NCBI RefSeq assembly: GCF_008831285.2
Contig: NC_045145.1
Coordinates: 1,054,001-1,118,000, forward strand
Length of the DNA: 64,000 bases
Direction: 5' to 3'
Origin: Nymphaea colorata
Lineage: Eukaryota > Streptophyta > Magnoliopsida > Nymphaeales > Nymphaeaceae
The notes beneath the pieces are model-generated. The model had not been told where the DNA came from, searched no databases, and was given only the letters and a program-made list of their open reading frames with translations. Below are positions 22,796 through 35,400 of the stretch, in pieces. The position numbers were made by a program, and so were the translations under genes. Each line of letters opens with the position of its first letter. Positions within the stretch are counted from its first letter, which is position 1.

Positions 22796-23233
22796 CGATA
22801 CCCACTCCGAAGAAGTGCCATCCCAACTCAGACTTTCACTTGGATTGACCAAATGCATTTTAAAATATTTTGTATACCCACTCAAACGTGCTCTTCTTCA
22901 CAATTACAAGATTGGTTTGATTCGATAAGAAAGAAGATGAGATGGTTGCAAAAGATACTTTCGAACTTTTTTATTTACCTCCTCAAATTGAATACAAGAG
23001 AACAAGAACATAGGTCGGATGATTGTCTTTTTAAACAATTTAAGAAGTTTTTTGCTACCTGAAAGTTTAAGTATCCTTTATAATTCTTTCTTTTCAATAA
23101 CAAACCCACACTCTGCTGCTCCAAATAAGAAAATAAAGAAAAAAACAGTAAAAACGATGAAAAAGAAAGATAAGTGATTATGGAGCGAGCTTTTATATTA
23201 AACGAGCATTTTAAGTTAAAAAGTTGAATTCCT

Positions 23234-23760
23234 CCATTCATGCTTCCCCTCCTTCTTAGAAGCACCCCCAACCTATTCAGAATTCTATTTAAAAAAATAA
23301 ATACATAAAATTCATTTTGGCCTGGACATGCTTTTCTCATTGTCATTTGTCTTAACACTGTTTGAAAACCATGCCTCAGTTTTCCGCTGGACAATTCATT
23401 TTAACACAAGTTATCCAGTGAAACTCATTTGAGACAGTTTCTACCAAAATTCATGCTTCCTCTCCTTCCTAGAAGCACCCCCAACTTACAATTTTCAGAA
23501 TTCTATTAAAAAAATCTAATACTGCGGCTTTGGCAGCATCAAAATCAAGTGTGAATGTCATGTTTCGCAGCAGATCTTTAATTCAATGTACCAAAAGTTT
23601 GGATGGGTTAGCATACCATCCATCTAGATGTTGGCCTGGACACGCTTTTCTCATTGTCCTTTTTGTCTTAACACTATTTGAAAACTTTGCCTCAGTTTTC
23701 CACGGGACAATTCATTCAAGACAAGTTATCCAGTGAAACTCATTTGTGACAGTTTCCACT
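23234..23760 (+). repeat. Imperfect tandem duplication, second-block copy
   Basis: Counterpart of 13459-13982, with the same insertion in the second unit. Confidence 0.8.
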
Positions 23761-24119
23761 TACAATGTCATTTATGTAGTGACTCATGGACCAATATTGG
23801 ATTAGAAATTATTCGTGCTTGATCAGATATATCCCAATTAAATAATTATGTCAATATTTGAAAAATTTATAATAACAACCAAGTGGTGGAGTATGGTATA
23901 TAAGTTGAAGGGAGCATTGGTGGTACTACTAATGTACCTAGCTCAAAGCCCTATAGACTTGGGAAACGAGGGGTCATAATGCTTCTTCTTTTTTGAGTGG
24001 TGAGTTATTGACTTTGAAAGGGTAACAACAACTCGCTCAAGTTTAAATAGAGTAACTGCTTGTATTACATAAAATGTTGTTAAACAGAGAAATTTAAACT
24101 TGTGCTTTTAAGTGTGGAT

Positions 24120-25620
24120 CAGACTCAACACTCCAACAGCAGTCACTGAAGCCATCATGTTTTTAAAAATTTTTGAAGGGGCCAAAGTGACTTTTTTTTT
24201 TCTTTTTCTTGACTGCCAAAGAGCAAGTTAATTTACATTTCTCAAAATCTGGGAGGGTACACTGAACTCATGATAACAGGGTAATTCTTTTCCCTAATTC
24301 TGAAGGGCATTTTTTCCTCTTTCTAACTTGGGTAATTTGGCACCCGGACCATTGACTTGAGTGCTGGGGCTATTGACTTAGCATGAGGAAGAACAACTTA
24401 TGCAAGACAAGTTCCACAGGGACAAATTATCACCATTCTGAGGTCAGTTCTTCAATGCATAGATAAATGGTTTACTCAAGTTCAATAAAATCAATTTTAT
24501 GAAACTCGAACTTGACTTGTTTATAATCACGAGTTTTGAGTTAAGCTTGAGCTTAACAAAGCAAATTCGAGTCGAGCTTGAGTTAGCTCGACTCGTTTTA
24601 CAGCTCTATCCACATGACACACACAAATGGACTTGTCCCCTATTTATAATGGTGAAACATGTCTGATTTGAATTGAATGTCCAAGCCAACTACTCCAAAA
24701 ACATTTGGATGAAGAAAAGAAATTCACTAATCAACTAAAAATGAGATAGGATTTGAAATTAAGAAATGACATCAGATTAGATTTAGATTCATATATGCAT
24801 AAATATTCGAATGGATTCAGATATAATTAAATTCAGTCGAATTCAGTTCAGATTCAAATATACAAAAATATCTGATCAGATCCAGGTGGGACTTAGATTT
24901 AAATAAAAATTTTATATTCAATGCTCTTACAGTTTGTAAATCAGACAGATTCAGTTCAAAATATGGATTCAGATTCAAATTCATATCTGAATATGGAAAT
25001 AGGATTCGGGTTGGATTCTGATTGTGACATCTGATTTCAGATTCAGATTAGGATGAAAAAAATGGATTTAGATCAGATTCAAATTATGAAATCTGATTCT
25101 GGATTGAGTTTTGGATGAGGAAAAAAATCAGATTCAGATTGTGGAATCTGATTTCTGATTCAAATTTGGATATAACCATTCTTAAATTCGTATCCAAACT
25201 TGAATCCAAGTATAGAAGTATCCGTACGGACAAGAATATATTTTATTTGAATTGGATCCATTGGCATCCATCGTTGCAGATTTTCTCACTTTTCTAATAA
25301 TTTACATTTTTAGTTTTTGTATTTAGGTCCATCAATTTTCAAGAAAACCATGGTCAGTCGTTCTATTGAGTCCTCCCAACTCCTCCAAGAGTATCGGTGA
25401 CGACTGTTCCCGATGTTCTTAATGATAAGGTTGCGGAATAACTTCAGCTTCTCCAAGAGTACACCCAAAATTGCGTAACGTACCAGCATGCTGGAGCCTG
25501 TGGACATTGAGAAATGATTCCATAATTGGGTGGTGGCCTTTTGGATATGAGTAATTACTAAAAACTAAATCTGAACTGAATCCGTATCTGATCAGAAACT
25601 TATATATATATATCAGAATC
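24120..25620 (+). mobile_element. Composite repeat copy C
   Basis: Second-block counterpart of 14330-15840, with identical order of head block, GATTCAGATTC array and TTTAGGTCCATCAATTTTCA end. Confidence 0.75.
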
Positions 25621-25696
25621 TGTAAAACAAATTTCTTTTTTCTATTTAGATAGGAGCATATGTCATAAAGGCGAATCTCTCTTCTGAAATCCTTCC

Positions 25697-25700
<4 letters not shown>

Positions 25701-25749
<49 letters not shown>
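25701..25749. repeat. (TA)n microsatellite
   Basis: Uninterrupted AT dinucleotides; the counterpart at 15923 is shorter and interrupted. Confidence 0.85.
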
Positions 25750-25751
<2 letters not shown>

Positions 25752-25954
25752 ATGAGGGGCACCACCCAGTAAGGGAATCAATAAGATTTTGCCAGGTAAA
25801 AAGTTTTAAAGTCTATCTTAAGTAGTCATCCTCCAAACGCGTCACAACTTCTCACAATGGAAAATTCTTTATGTCATGCAAGCAAACACATATACATGGA
25901 AAGAATGGTAAGGCGATGTTGGTCAAGCTAATGCTCCAGACAAGGATTGGACGC

Positions 25955-26373
25955 TCATTTAAGCCAAAACTCCCTTTGAGTGGGATCCATTAGAGCCACA
26001 AGGACGGGTAGCCTTCGCTTGTTGCAGGCCACATCAGTATGGGGATTGATAACCGCGTCCACCATTGCCTCGAATTCCTCTGATTGAGGCATTATCTTCT
26101 TTTCCGTTTCGCTTGGCACCACTTCCTTAGGTGTGCTTAATCCTTGAGCGCTCACCCTAGGCCTGCTGACCTGCCCAAATGCAGAAGACACAAATCAATT
26201 TCTTGAAAACGTTACCGGTTTCATAAGTTGCCGCGAAGTGTGAATGGTTATCATGCCTCAGTAGGCCTAGTAACAACAGTGAGTAGGCCTAGTAACAACA
26301 GTGTTTTCTTAAGCCATACCTCGGGCTTCTTCCTCTGAGGCACCGGCTGCAACTCCTGCTTCCCGTGTGCAAA
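25955..26373 (-). pseudogene. Repeat-borne gene fragment with intron, copy C (unidentified product)
   Basis: The best-preserved copy. The first exon, 26373-26320 (54 bp), reads FAHGKQELQPVPQRKKPE after a GTTGCAG acceptor. The intron is 26319-26171 (donor GTATGG, acceptor GGGCAG), longer than in copy A because AGTAGGCCTAGTAACAACAG is duplicated inside it. The second exon, 26170-25955, is open for 71 codons plus TGA and identical in predicted protein to copy B. The phase-0 junction gives KPE-VSR. The upstream end of the gene is not found. A small secreted or membrane protein is unlikely, since no hydrophobic segment is seen. Function unknown. Confidence 0.55.
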
Positions 26374-26723
26374 CTGCAACCACATAGGCATGAGAATGAA
26401 CTATTACAACCACATTTCACATATGCAAGTGCAGATATAACTAAGCCAATGCATGAACACTCTACCAGCCTCCTATGGAAGCAGTGTTAAAACATGGGGA
26501 AAAAAAGAACTAAAGCATGTATGTGGTTGTGGTTCGGCATTTGGATGCATGCATCCATGGGAAAGGGAGCACTCTCTTTATTCATTCTTTGATGTTCTTG
26601 AGAGAAGATGGACTCTCAATATATAGAGTACAGGCCAGACCATTTTAGTTAAGATAATCAAGCAGGAATCTTACTGATAAACAAAGTGTCAAGAAAAAAG
26701 GGATCAGATCTCTTATCAAGATC

Positions 26724-27688
26724 TGCTATTGTTATGCAGATCTTGATAAAAATTACATTATAATACACTAGCTTGGAGTGTATTAACAAAGTGTGACATG
26801 GCAGGTCGCACTTTTCAACCTGCCATGTCATAATCACAGGTTCTTTTGGCTATCCATAGTAATTAGTAAAAAAGAGGCAGGCCCGTATCAAGAGAACTGA
26901 AAATATGAGGACCATATTTAGAATTTCTAGAAGAATCAAGCCCCTAAATACAATTTTTTTCCACAACAGATCCGTTCTTTTCATCTCACACAATTTACTG
27001 CATCACATGGAGTTTTCTGTTCTATTTACTGCCTTGCTCTGTTTGAATTAATATGGAAAAATGAAGATGTGGTTCTCTTTTTTTAAAAAAAAAAAAATCT
27101 GTCAGTTCTTATCTCTGGTGTATAATATTCAAGTTCGTTATAATAAAATATTCATTTTGATTTTGGCTTTTCAGCTTTTCAGGGATGAGAATGATATCTA
27201 CGCGATACTTTGTTACATAAGACAATCAATGGATTATTTATCCTGATTGAGTATAAACCCCAAGGGTTACCAAAAATATATCATTTTTTTTCGTTTTCTT
27301 TTTTTTTGGCTCCCAAATTCAATTGTTTTTTTTTTGAGAAGCCAAAAAAAAATGAACATTTATCTATTTCAGCCTAAACAGAATTTTAGACCAATTAAAA
27401 TCGACCAGACATTCACCATATAATAGCAAGAGGAAGAAAGTCGTGTGGCACTGACAGTTTAAAGAAACAAATTGAAATATTCATTGTGCCTTTGTTAATT
27501 TCTTCCAAATTGTATTGCAAAGCAGCCTTTAGCTTTTTTAGAGATAGAAATTGTGTATTATCATCTTATGTACCAAAAATCTTGTAAGCCATAACCTTTT
27601 TTTACTCTATATATGTTGGTCAAAGGAATCAATAAAAACCAGTTCTCTCCAGCTTTACTTCCTCAGTTTTCTTCTCTAAGTTTTCTCT
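26724..27688 (+). mobile_element. Copia LTR, copy C (about 0.97 kb)
   Basis: Counterpart of 16929-17874, with the hairpin near 26790-26830, TATATATG near 27608, CAATAAAAACC and the primer-binding site at 27689. Confidence 0.7.
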
Positions 27689-27700
27689 TGGTATCATGAG
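27689..27700 (+). promoter_or_regulatory. Degenerate tRNA-iMet primer-binding site, copy C
   Basis: TGGTATCATGAG, identical to copy B. Confidence 0.75.
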
Positions 27701-28809
27701 GAAAATGAGAGAGGAAAATCGACTGCCCCCTTCCATTAACTCCAAAAAATCAAAGTTTGTAGAGAGGTTCTTCAGACACCTGGAATTGGAATAATCTTCT
27801 GCTCAACAGCTAGAAATGCCTGAAGAATCAGCGCCGGCCTTCGTCTCTGCCACCTGATACACCTTCGTCTCAGCAAATTATTCCAGAGAACGGTGGGAAA
27901 GGAAGTCAGGGAAGGGTGCCTTTCTCGCCGGATTCTTCTGTACTCCGGCAGCAACACCTATCACCGGAATTTCTCAGGGTCGACTGAATTTCTCTGCTGC
28001 AGATGTCAGTGACGAGCACATTGCAGATCCTCACAAATCATCTCCAGAAAACTCCTCTCGGCAGCTCCTGTTCTCAGCCTACAGGTTCAGCTCGACAGCA
28101 GGTTCCCTCAACCGTTCACCGAGTCACAAACTCAGACAGTCATATTTGCTTCTGTTCAAAGGCTATGGTTTCTTCTCTGATTTAAGACGGCAAAAGGGCT
28201 TCTCCAACGGACGAAAGAGGGTGGAAACAGAATTTGGGGCTGTCGGACTGTAATGAGGTTTTTTTTTTGTGCGTGCTTTGAACTATTTCTCTGTTTTCTC
28301 TGAGGAGAGCTTGACGGTGATAGTCTGAGATCCCTGGATTTTCTGCCCCTTGAACGTGAGCATCAAAGCAGAAATTCACGAAGCCTGCTCTGTTTGTGTA
28401 GAATGAACACCACTGACTCGGGATTCATCAAAGATCTTCATTCACTCCTCTCTATTTTGCTCTCGGCTCTGCAACTATGGCTTCTCTATTTTCTGAAGGT
28501 TAGTCTTTTTTCTCTTTCTCTGCGTCAAGAGAATTTGAGTTTTGGAAGTCGTGGAGTCAATACTTGGAGCCGGAAAAGGAGGAGGAAGATGTCTGCTGCT
28601 GCTCAAGGGAGACCTGCTGCTTGGCTTGCTTGCCGAAGGAAAGGGGATAGTGAACCCTCATCCCCTCATATATCTCTGCCTCCTCTCCCTCCATTGTCGT
28701 GTCTCCGGATCGATCTTTGCGTGATGACAGGAAGAGACGCAAGTGATTGTTTTTTCCCGAAGCCCAGCTGACCATTGTCTTCCTTCTCTAAGAATAATGA
28801 GAAGGAACT
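27701..28809 (+). mobile_element. Copia untranslated leader, copy C
   Basis: Counterpart of 17887-18982. The open frames (for example a 125-codon frame from 28394) are not conserved in frame with copy B, and none is called a gene. Confidence 0.6.
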
Positions 28810-29876
28810 ATGGCAGACCAAGAAAAGAATAATGGCGACCAAGAAAAAATTCTCATGACTGATTCCTTCTTTTTACATCATTCTGATATGATAATCCCAG
28901 AAGTGTTTCCTTCTTTTTACATCATTCTGATAATCCCAGAAGTGTGTTGGTATCTCAAGCACTTAACAGTGACAATTACGCCATGTGGAGTAGAGCAATG
29001 GTAATGGCCTTGTCAACAAAAATAAACTAGGCTTCATAGATGGATCTATCAAAGAGCCAAAAGATGGAGATATGAGAATGTTGCCTTATGAGTTAGATAT
29101 GCAATAAGATGATTCTTTCATGGATTTAAAATTATATTAGCAAAGAAATTGCTGCTAGTATTGCTTATGCTACTTCTGCTCAAGATGTATGGGAAGATTT
29201 AAAAAGCAGGTTTACTCAGAGTTTAGCACCAAGAATATATCAACTGCAGAGTTCTATATGACAATTTCAACAAGAGACTCTATCAGTTACTATGTACTAC
29301 ACAAAAACTAAGGTGTTATGGGATGAACTTAACTCTTATTCTCCCATACCGTCTGGTTCATGTGGTGCTATGAGAATTTACTCAGATCATATTAAAAGAG
29401 GAAGAGTAATCCAATTCTTGATGGGGCTAAACGACTCGTAGTGAGCAATTCATGGTCAAATCTTACTACTGGATCCCTTGCCAAACATTAACAAAGTTTA
29501 TGCTTTAGTTCTACAGGAAGAAAAACAACATGAAGCAAGATTCTCGATGTCACATTCCTCGTCACCAGTTTGGCCTCCATTGGAACTGGCCGAGGTCATC
29601 TCTGCAGCCACCGGATCTTCATTGTCGACGACATCATTGTCATCGACATTGGTGCTATATAAGACGACAATGTACTGGTCTTGGGAGGAGACGGGCAATG
29701 TCATTATGGTGCCAGGTGCAAGGTGCTTTATCTCTCCCTCTTTCTGTATGTGTGGTACACTAGACAGACCATGTCATGCTTGGCTGGCAAGACAACAGAA
29801 TTCCTTGCAGGAATTGGGTTCACCAAGTGCTCTTAGGATGTTAGGAGGAGAGTCCACTAATACGGTGCAACCATAG
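28810..29876 (+). pseudogene. Copia gag pseudogene, copy C
   Basis: Better preserved than copy B. It starts MADQEKNNGDQEKILMTDSF at 28810, then, in shifting frames, the NYAMWSRAMVMAL-like block, NKLGFIDGSIKEPKDGDM, SAQDVWEDLKSRFTQS, LAPRIYQLQSS, VTMYYTKTKVLWDELNSYSP, RGRVIQFLMGLNDS and PNINKVYALVLQEEKQHEAR. The order and motifs are Copia Gag. Real lesions shared with copy B include a stop after the QLQSSI segment and one after LNDS, so the element was dead before any duplication. No protease, integrase or RT follows. Confidence 0.85.
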
Positions 29877-30268
29877 TTGAACTGGCAAGCTTCACACGGT
29901 TATAGAAATCGTAAGCTTGTCCAAATGGGACTCAAGAAACCATGGTTAAACTCTGAAAAGAAATAACCGGTGACATGTCGTGGACCATTTAACCTTCGAA
30001 GTTTGAAATCCGTATTCACTAGAACCTGCAGGTATCTTAGTTAGAACATGTTCTTTGATGTTTGCCGTTGGAAACAAAAAAAAAAGAGCCGACAATAGCT
30101 GGAGCGCAGCTAATATTCGTCAATCCCAGGTCAAACTGTAGGTTATGAACATAACCTATACAGCTTGCTAGCAGTTCCATTCAGATGATGAGGCAAGATT
30201 TGATCTGGCAAGCTCTTATCTCTTATTACAACTTGTGCTTTTAATTAATTTACACATGAAGAAAATGT

Positions 30269-30635
30269 AGTCTCCCTCAAACACAAAAAGTGAATATAGC
30301 CTGACTCAACAGTTAAATTAATGGACAATGTGTCATAACAGGAAAATAAGTGACACAGAATATGAAGTTATAAGTTATAAGCACAAGCAGAGTGATGAGA
30401 TCAATTAGCACGTCAGCCGTGCAGCTTCTTTGCTGATCATTTGTTTGACGAGTTATGTGTGACTCTATGTCAGCAGTAACACATTATTACTGCCTTACGA
30501 ATCTGCCTTAAAAATTCCTATAACATGTGTTCCATGGATCTGGTTCATTTTTTAAGTAAATTAGGCTTCATAGATAGATCTATCAAAGAGACAAAATAAA
30601 TAATCGTGCTTTCGTTTTTTTGTTAAATTCAAGTT
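30269..30635 (+). other. Mostly unidentified; short gag echo at 30550-30600
   Basis: Positions 30550-30600 repeat the gag sequence for LGFIDxSIKE (AGGCTTCATAGATAGATCTA) found at 29025-29060. The rest shows no gene. Confidence 0.5.
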
Positions 30636-30639
30636 GTTG

Positions 30640-31065
30640 GAAGAGTCTTAAGTCTGGTGCTCTTGAAAAGTAAGTGATATCGCTTGTTGTTTTGCACACT
30701 CGGTGTCTCCAGCAGGGCGGAAGATCACTTCAATGAGACTTTTTTTAATTTCAAGGACTTCTTAAGTCTGGTGCTCATGAAAAGTAAGTGATAACCCTTG
30801 TTGTTTTCCACACTCGGTGTCTCCGCAGGGCAGCAGATCACATCAATGTGATTTTTTTTAATTTCAAGGACTTCTTATTTCCACATCCAGCAACTTAGTT
30901 GGCACATAAGATTACATCAACAAGACTTTTTCTTCACAACCATTAACAACATATTTCCAATGTCATGTTCCCCTCCCTTATTGTCAGTTTTCAACTTTTT
31001 TTTGTGGTCTTTTCAATTGAATGGCCTACACTGCATTTAGTAGACGGGACTGTTGGTAGGGCTGC
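30640..31065 (+). mobile_element. Foldback-family end with internal tandem duplication
   Basis: Two units of about 117-120 bp from about 30645 and 30763, each with AAGTCTGGTGCTC.TGAAAAG, CACACTCGGTGTCTCC, AGATCAC.TCAATG and poly-T/AATTTCAAGGACTTCTT. Then come GATTACATCAACAAGACTTT, TTGAATGGCC and GTTGGTAGGGCTGCA. The same order, single-copy, forms the left arm of the foldback element at 53418. Confidence 0.7.
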
Positions 31066-31780
31066 ACAGGAGTGTCGAGCTTGGCCAGCTCGTAATCATT
31101 TCTTACAAGACGACCGTGTGATATGGGCCGGCAGGCAGACAGTTTATATTTGAGTGTTAGGAGTGTCAACCTCTGATACTGGAAAAGCTGAGTCAAAGAG
31201 GTCATAGTGGGGCGGCACCCCAAAACACCAAACACAGGCTGTAGACCAAGTTTGGGTTGGGTAAGAGTTTCGGCTCTGTGCCACACGATGGGTCCGCCGC
31301 ACAACCCGAATAACATTGCTTAGCACCTCAATCAAATGCCACCTAATTTGAGTCAATAGTCATTCACATTCAACACAGCCAGCCACAATAGTGTGACTGC
31401 GACGCTGAAAAATTCTGCTTTTGAAAGGAGTCGATGAAGCTGGCCTAACTCCAGTCCGGTGATTTGGATGAAGTTGTGAGTCAGCACAAAAATATTAACA
31501 CTTGGATTTGTTTTTTAAAGAAAAACATAATCAGACAATGTATAAAAACTAATAAAAAACAATAAGAGGTGGACTGAATCAAATTGATTTAGTATAGATT
31601 TGAAGGAATCGGCTGATTCAAGCCAATATTTCCAACTAATCTGATGAGATAGTTTGACTAGCAAGACACAGCGTACTCAACTTGATCCCATCCTTGCTTC
31701 ATTTACGTTGGTTAAAACTAAACTATGCATGCTATTATATGGATCCCCATATTTGCACTAACCAAGCAATAGAGTAGTTG
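31066..31780. other. Intergenic stretch, no gene seen
   Basis: Includes CGTGTGATATGGGCCGGCAG at about 31116, also present near 37876 upstream of the next RLK locus. Minus-strand frames of 70-96 codons match nothing known to me. Confidence 0.5.
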
Positions 31781-31784
31781 CATT

Positions 31785-32490
31785 TTTTTAAAAAAAAAGC
31801 ATTAAATGTGTGAAAAATAAGTCAGCCTAATAAAAAGACAAAAACTGCCGTTTCATTTTTGAAAAAAAAAATGGCATAGCAAAAAAACGCATTTTTCTGC
31901 ATTATTCTCATTTTTCCTTTTTTTCACTTTAGGCATTTTTTCACTTTTTTCTATCGTCAAACTGCTTGTTTCCACTTTCTAATTCTTATTTATTTCTTAT
32001 CTATTTTTTTAATGTTGCCTTATTAGTTTCCCATTTATTTTATTTTTCTCTGACTTTCAAGTTTTTTTAATTTTTTCTAAAAATGTACCATATTTTTCCA
32101 TTATTTTTATCCTTTTTCTAGGCTCATCGTTGACAAAAACGTCTCCATTTAAAAGGCAAAAACGATCTTTGTGACTATGGTTGAAGCCCAGATTTGGGAA
32201 TCTTTGAAAAAAAAAGTTCAAATTGACAACTTTGATTTGGGACTGAATAGAATGGAAAACTGGCAAAGGAAAATAAGATAAGACCTGCCAAGAAAAAGTC
32301 TGATTGATGTAATCATTAGTCGTGCAGATGGATTTGGAATTGTGAAGCAATATGTTCCAAAGCACTAGACCTGAGTTTTCTTCAATTTGTAAAGAAACTC
32401 ACAAATTTTCTAGAAGTGAATCCTTACATAAATTAAAGACCTAGCTTCTTCTTCTGTTCGTGCATGTTCTACATAACAAATTTGACAGGC
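31785..32490 (+). promoter_or_regulatory. Conserved upstream region of RLK pseudogene 2
   Basis: About 700 bp that aligns with 37925-38533 and, inverted, with 44590-45110: GTGTGAAAAATAAGTCAGCC, poly-A/TGGCATAGC, TCAAACTGCTTGTTTCCA, ATTTAAAAGGCAAAAACG, AACTTTGATTTGGGACTGAA and ATTAAAGACCTAGCTTCTTC. It was duplicated along with the genes. No TATA box can be picked with confidence among the AT tracts. Confidence 0.6.
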
Positions 32491-35400
32491 ATGACAACCA
32501 CCGGTCAGTCACCTCAGTCGCTTGTCTTTCTTTTGTGTTTTTCTTCCTTCACCTTGATTGTGGTTCTCAGCCAAAATGAGGTGCCCTCAGCCCATGTTTC
32601 TCTAAGCAACGGGATTGATCAATTCGCATTGCTGTCTTTCAAATCCCTTGTGACTAAAGACCCTTATAATGTGTTATCAAATTGGAGTCCCAATATTTCC
32701 TTATGTGAGTGGAATGGAGTTTCATGCAGCCCTGGTTCACAAAGGGTCGATGGTCTGAACCTCAGCCACACAGCACTTGAAGGTACTCTCTCTCTCTATA
32801 CATCAGCAATCTCTCCCTCTTACAGGTTCTTGATCTTACAGATGTCAGATTCCATGGTCATCCTCCCATTGATTTTAGTCGCGTCCCTCAGTTAGAATAT
32901 CTTTCTATAAGAAAAAACCATTTTGAGGGGTTGATCCCACAAACACTGAGCCATTGTCCAGGTCTCGAAATACTGCAAGCAATAGATAACCAATCCTGTG
33001 GAAGCATCCCATAGTTTGTAGGCAGTTTGCGAGAACTCGAACTCTTAAGCATTGGTGTTAATAGGCTCAGCGGCACTATTCCAGTTGTGTTGGCTAATCT
33101 CACAAAACTGGAGTGGTTTAGTATTGGTCAAAAGCAGATACAGGGGAACATTCCTCCTGAGTTGGGACACCCAACTCACTTGATCAGCTTTGACGTGCAA
33201 ATGAACAATCTCACTGGTACAGTGCCTGAGACCTTGTTTAACGTATCCGATCTTTGGGGTTTGGGTTTCACGACCAATCAACTGGCAGGGCATCTCCCAA
33301 AAGATGTTGGCCGCATCCTGCCCAATCTCCAACAACTCTATATGGGTGAAAACAATTTTGATGGCCCTCTCCCAGCTTCTCTTTCTAATGCTACAAGTTT
33401 TAGAGTTCTTACTGCAGAAAACAATAAATTTAGTGGTCTTATACCATTAGAATTAGGTATCTGTCACAACTCAGGCGCCTGCACCTCTACAGAAATAGGT
33501 TGACCAATGTCCCAGGCAACCATGAGCTATCTGTTCTCACATCCTTGACCAACTGTTGACTGCTAGAGGAAGTTCGTCTATCAAAAAACCTTCTGAATGG
33601 CATTCTTCCGGCCTCTGTTGGAAATTTGACAGCCACCTTGTTGAAACTTCAGCTTTCCTTTAATCTGATTGAAGCTACTATCCCACTGGCTTTATCCAAC
33701 TTGACCAAGCTAACTGCCCTAGATTTGAGTTTGAACAAAATAAAAGGGCTCATTCCACCAAATATAGGACAGATGCACAGCTTACAGCAGCTGTTTCATG
33801 ATAAAAATGCACTAGAAGGCCCAATCCCACTATCAATCTACCAGTTGGTCCGCATATATGTTTTTTATATTGGACACAACATGCTAATTGGGTCAATTTC
33901 AAGCTCTATAAACAATCTCACTAGTTTGCAATGGCTGGATCTGAGCTCAAACAATTTGAAATAAACACTACCACCTGGTCTTTGTGAGTTGAAGGACTTT
34001 TTGGTTTTATACTTGCAAGACAACTCTTTCACTAGTCACCTCCCTTTGAATCTCGGAAATTTAGCCGCGACGGTCATCACTGATATCTCTGCAAACAAGC
34101 TGAATGGAGAGTTGCCTACATCATTATCAAAGCTCCAAATGTTAGAGTATTTGAATCTCTCTCGGAACACATTTGTTGGTCATATTCCTGAACAACTTGA
34201 CCACATGTTAAACCTTGACACTATTGACCTTTCTCATAACAAGCTTTCTGGTGACATACCAAAATCATTGGAGAAACTTCAGCACATCCAGGTCTTGGAC
34301 TTGTCCTTCAATCTATTGGAAGGAGAGATTCCAAGTGGTCGAAAGTTTGCAAACCTTTCTGCCTAGTCGTTCCTAGGGAACTTTGTACTATGTGGAGCTC
34401 CCAAATTCCATGTGCCAGTATGTTCAGATGGAGCGAAGAAGCACAATAATGTCAACATGCCCAGAGTTGATATTTTTTTTAGCAAGTGGGGGCTTTGCAC
34501 TTGTACTCATTGTTTGGATAATCATTTTTGTCACAAAATGTAGAAATAGGGGGTTGGAGAAACATTATCAGGAGGTTGAAAGATTTCGTGGAATTGCCCT
34601 CCAAGTGATCACATACAAAATGTTATCTCAAGCGACAAACAATTTCAGCGATGCAAATTTTTTGGGGAGTGGAAGCTTCGGTTCAGTGTATAAAGGAATT
34701 TTAATAGATGGAACAACAGTGGCTGTTAAGGTCCTAAACTTGTTTTTTGGTGGAGAATAAAAAAGTTTTGACATTGAATGCAATGTGATGTATCAAATTA
34801 GACCGAAACATTCTTAGAGTCATCACATCTTGCTCAAGTGCAGATTTCAAGGCTTTAGTACTCCAATACATGCCCCTTGGGAGCCTAGAAGTCTGTCTAC
34901 ATTCAGGTGGCCATCACTTGAGTATCTTCCAAAGATTGGATGTCATGATTGATGTTGCTTGTTCTCTAGAATATCTTCACCATGGTCGTTGGGAGACTAT
35001 AGTTCATTGTGATCTAAAGCCAAGTAATGTTCTTCTAGATGAGAACATGACAGCACATGTTGGTGACTTTGGCATTGCAAAGATGCTAGTTGTTCACAAA
35101 TCTTCAACTCTTACAAGCACCCTTGGAACCACCGGATACATTGCGCCAGGTACCAACTCTTTGTCCTATCATAAATTCTATGTTTGAGCTGCTTCTTAGA
35201 TGACTTGGTCCTGCTTACAATAGAGAGGAAGTTCTATCAACATCCATAATTTCATAATATCAAGCTTTAATTTTAGATTACCAACCCGTTGACTACTGAT
35301 TACTTGAATTTTATTATGAAAAAGAGAAAAACAGATTAATAAGTGAAATTAATGGGGATGATGATTACCCAATTTTTGCATTCGAATATGAGTCTTAGTC

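Larger units (their letters stand above)
20530..30268 (+). repeat. 9.7-kb block, second copy, starting at the assembly gap
   Basis: Homologous to 10750-20429 throughout. Its first 2 kb lack a few single bases present in the other copy (for example CACAAGGG against CCACAAGGG), while its far end is more complete. There are also true substitutions (AATTGGATCC against AATCGGATCC near 25255; AACGTTACC against AACGTCACC near 26211), as between haplotypes. Confidence 0.9.

Noticed and set aside
10750-30268. Genuine recent 9.7-kb tandem duplication
   Set aside because: Possible, but both free ends coincide exactly with the N gap and indels accumulate toward it, which a biological duplication would not explain. 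Kept as the alternative only.
31026-31356. Minus-strand frames upstream of RLK pseudogene 2
   Set aside because: They overlap each other, and the neighbouring homologous region at 37.9 kb does not preserve them.
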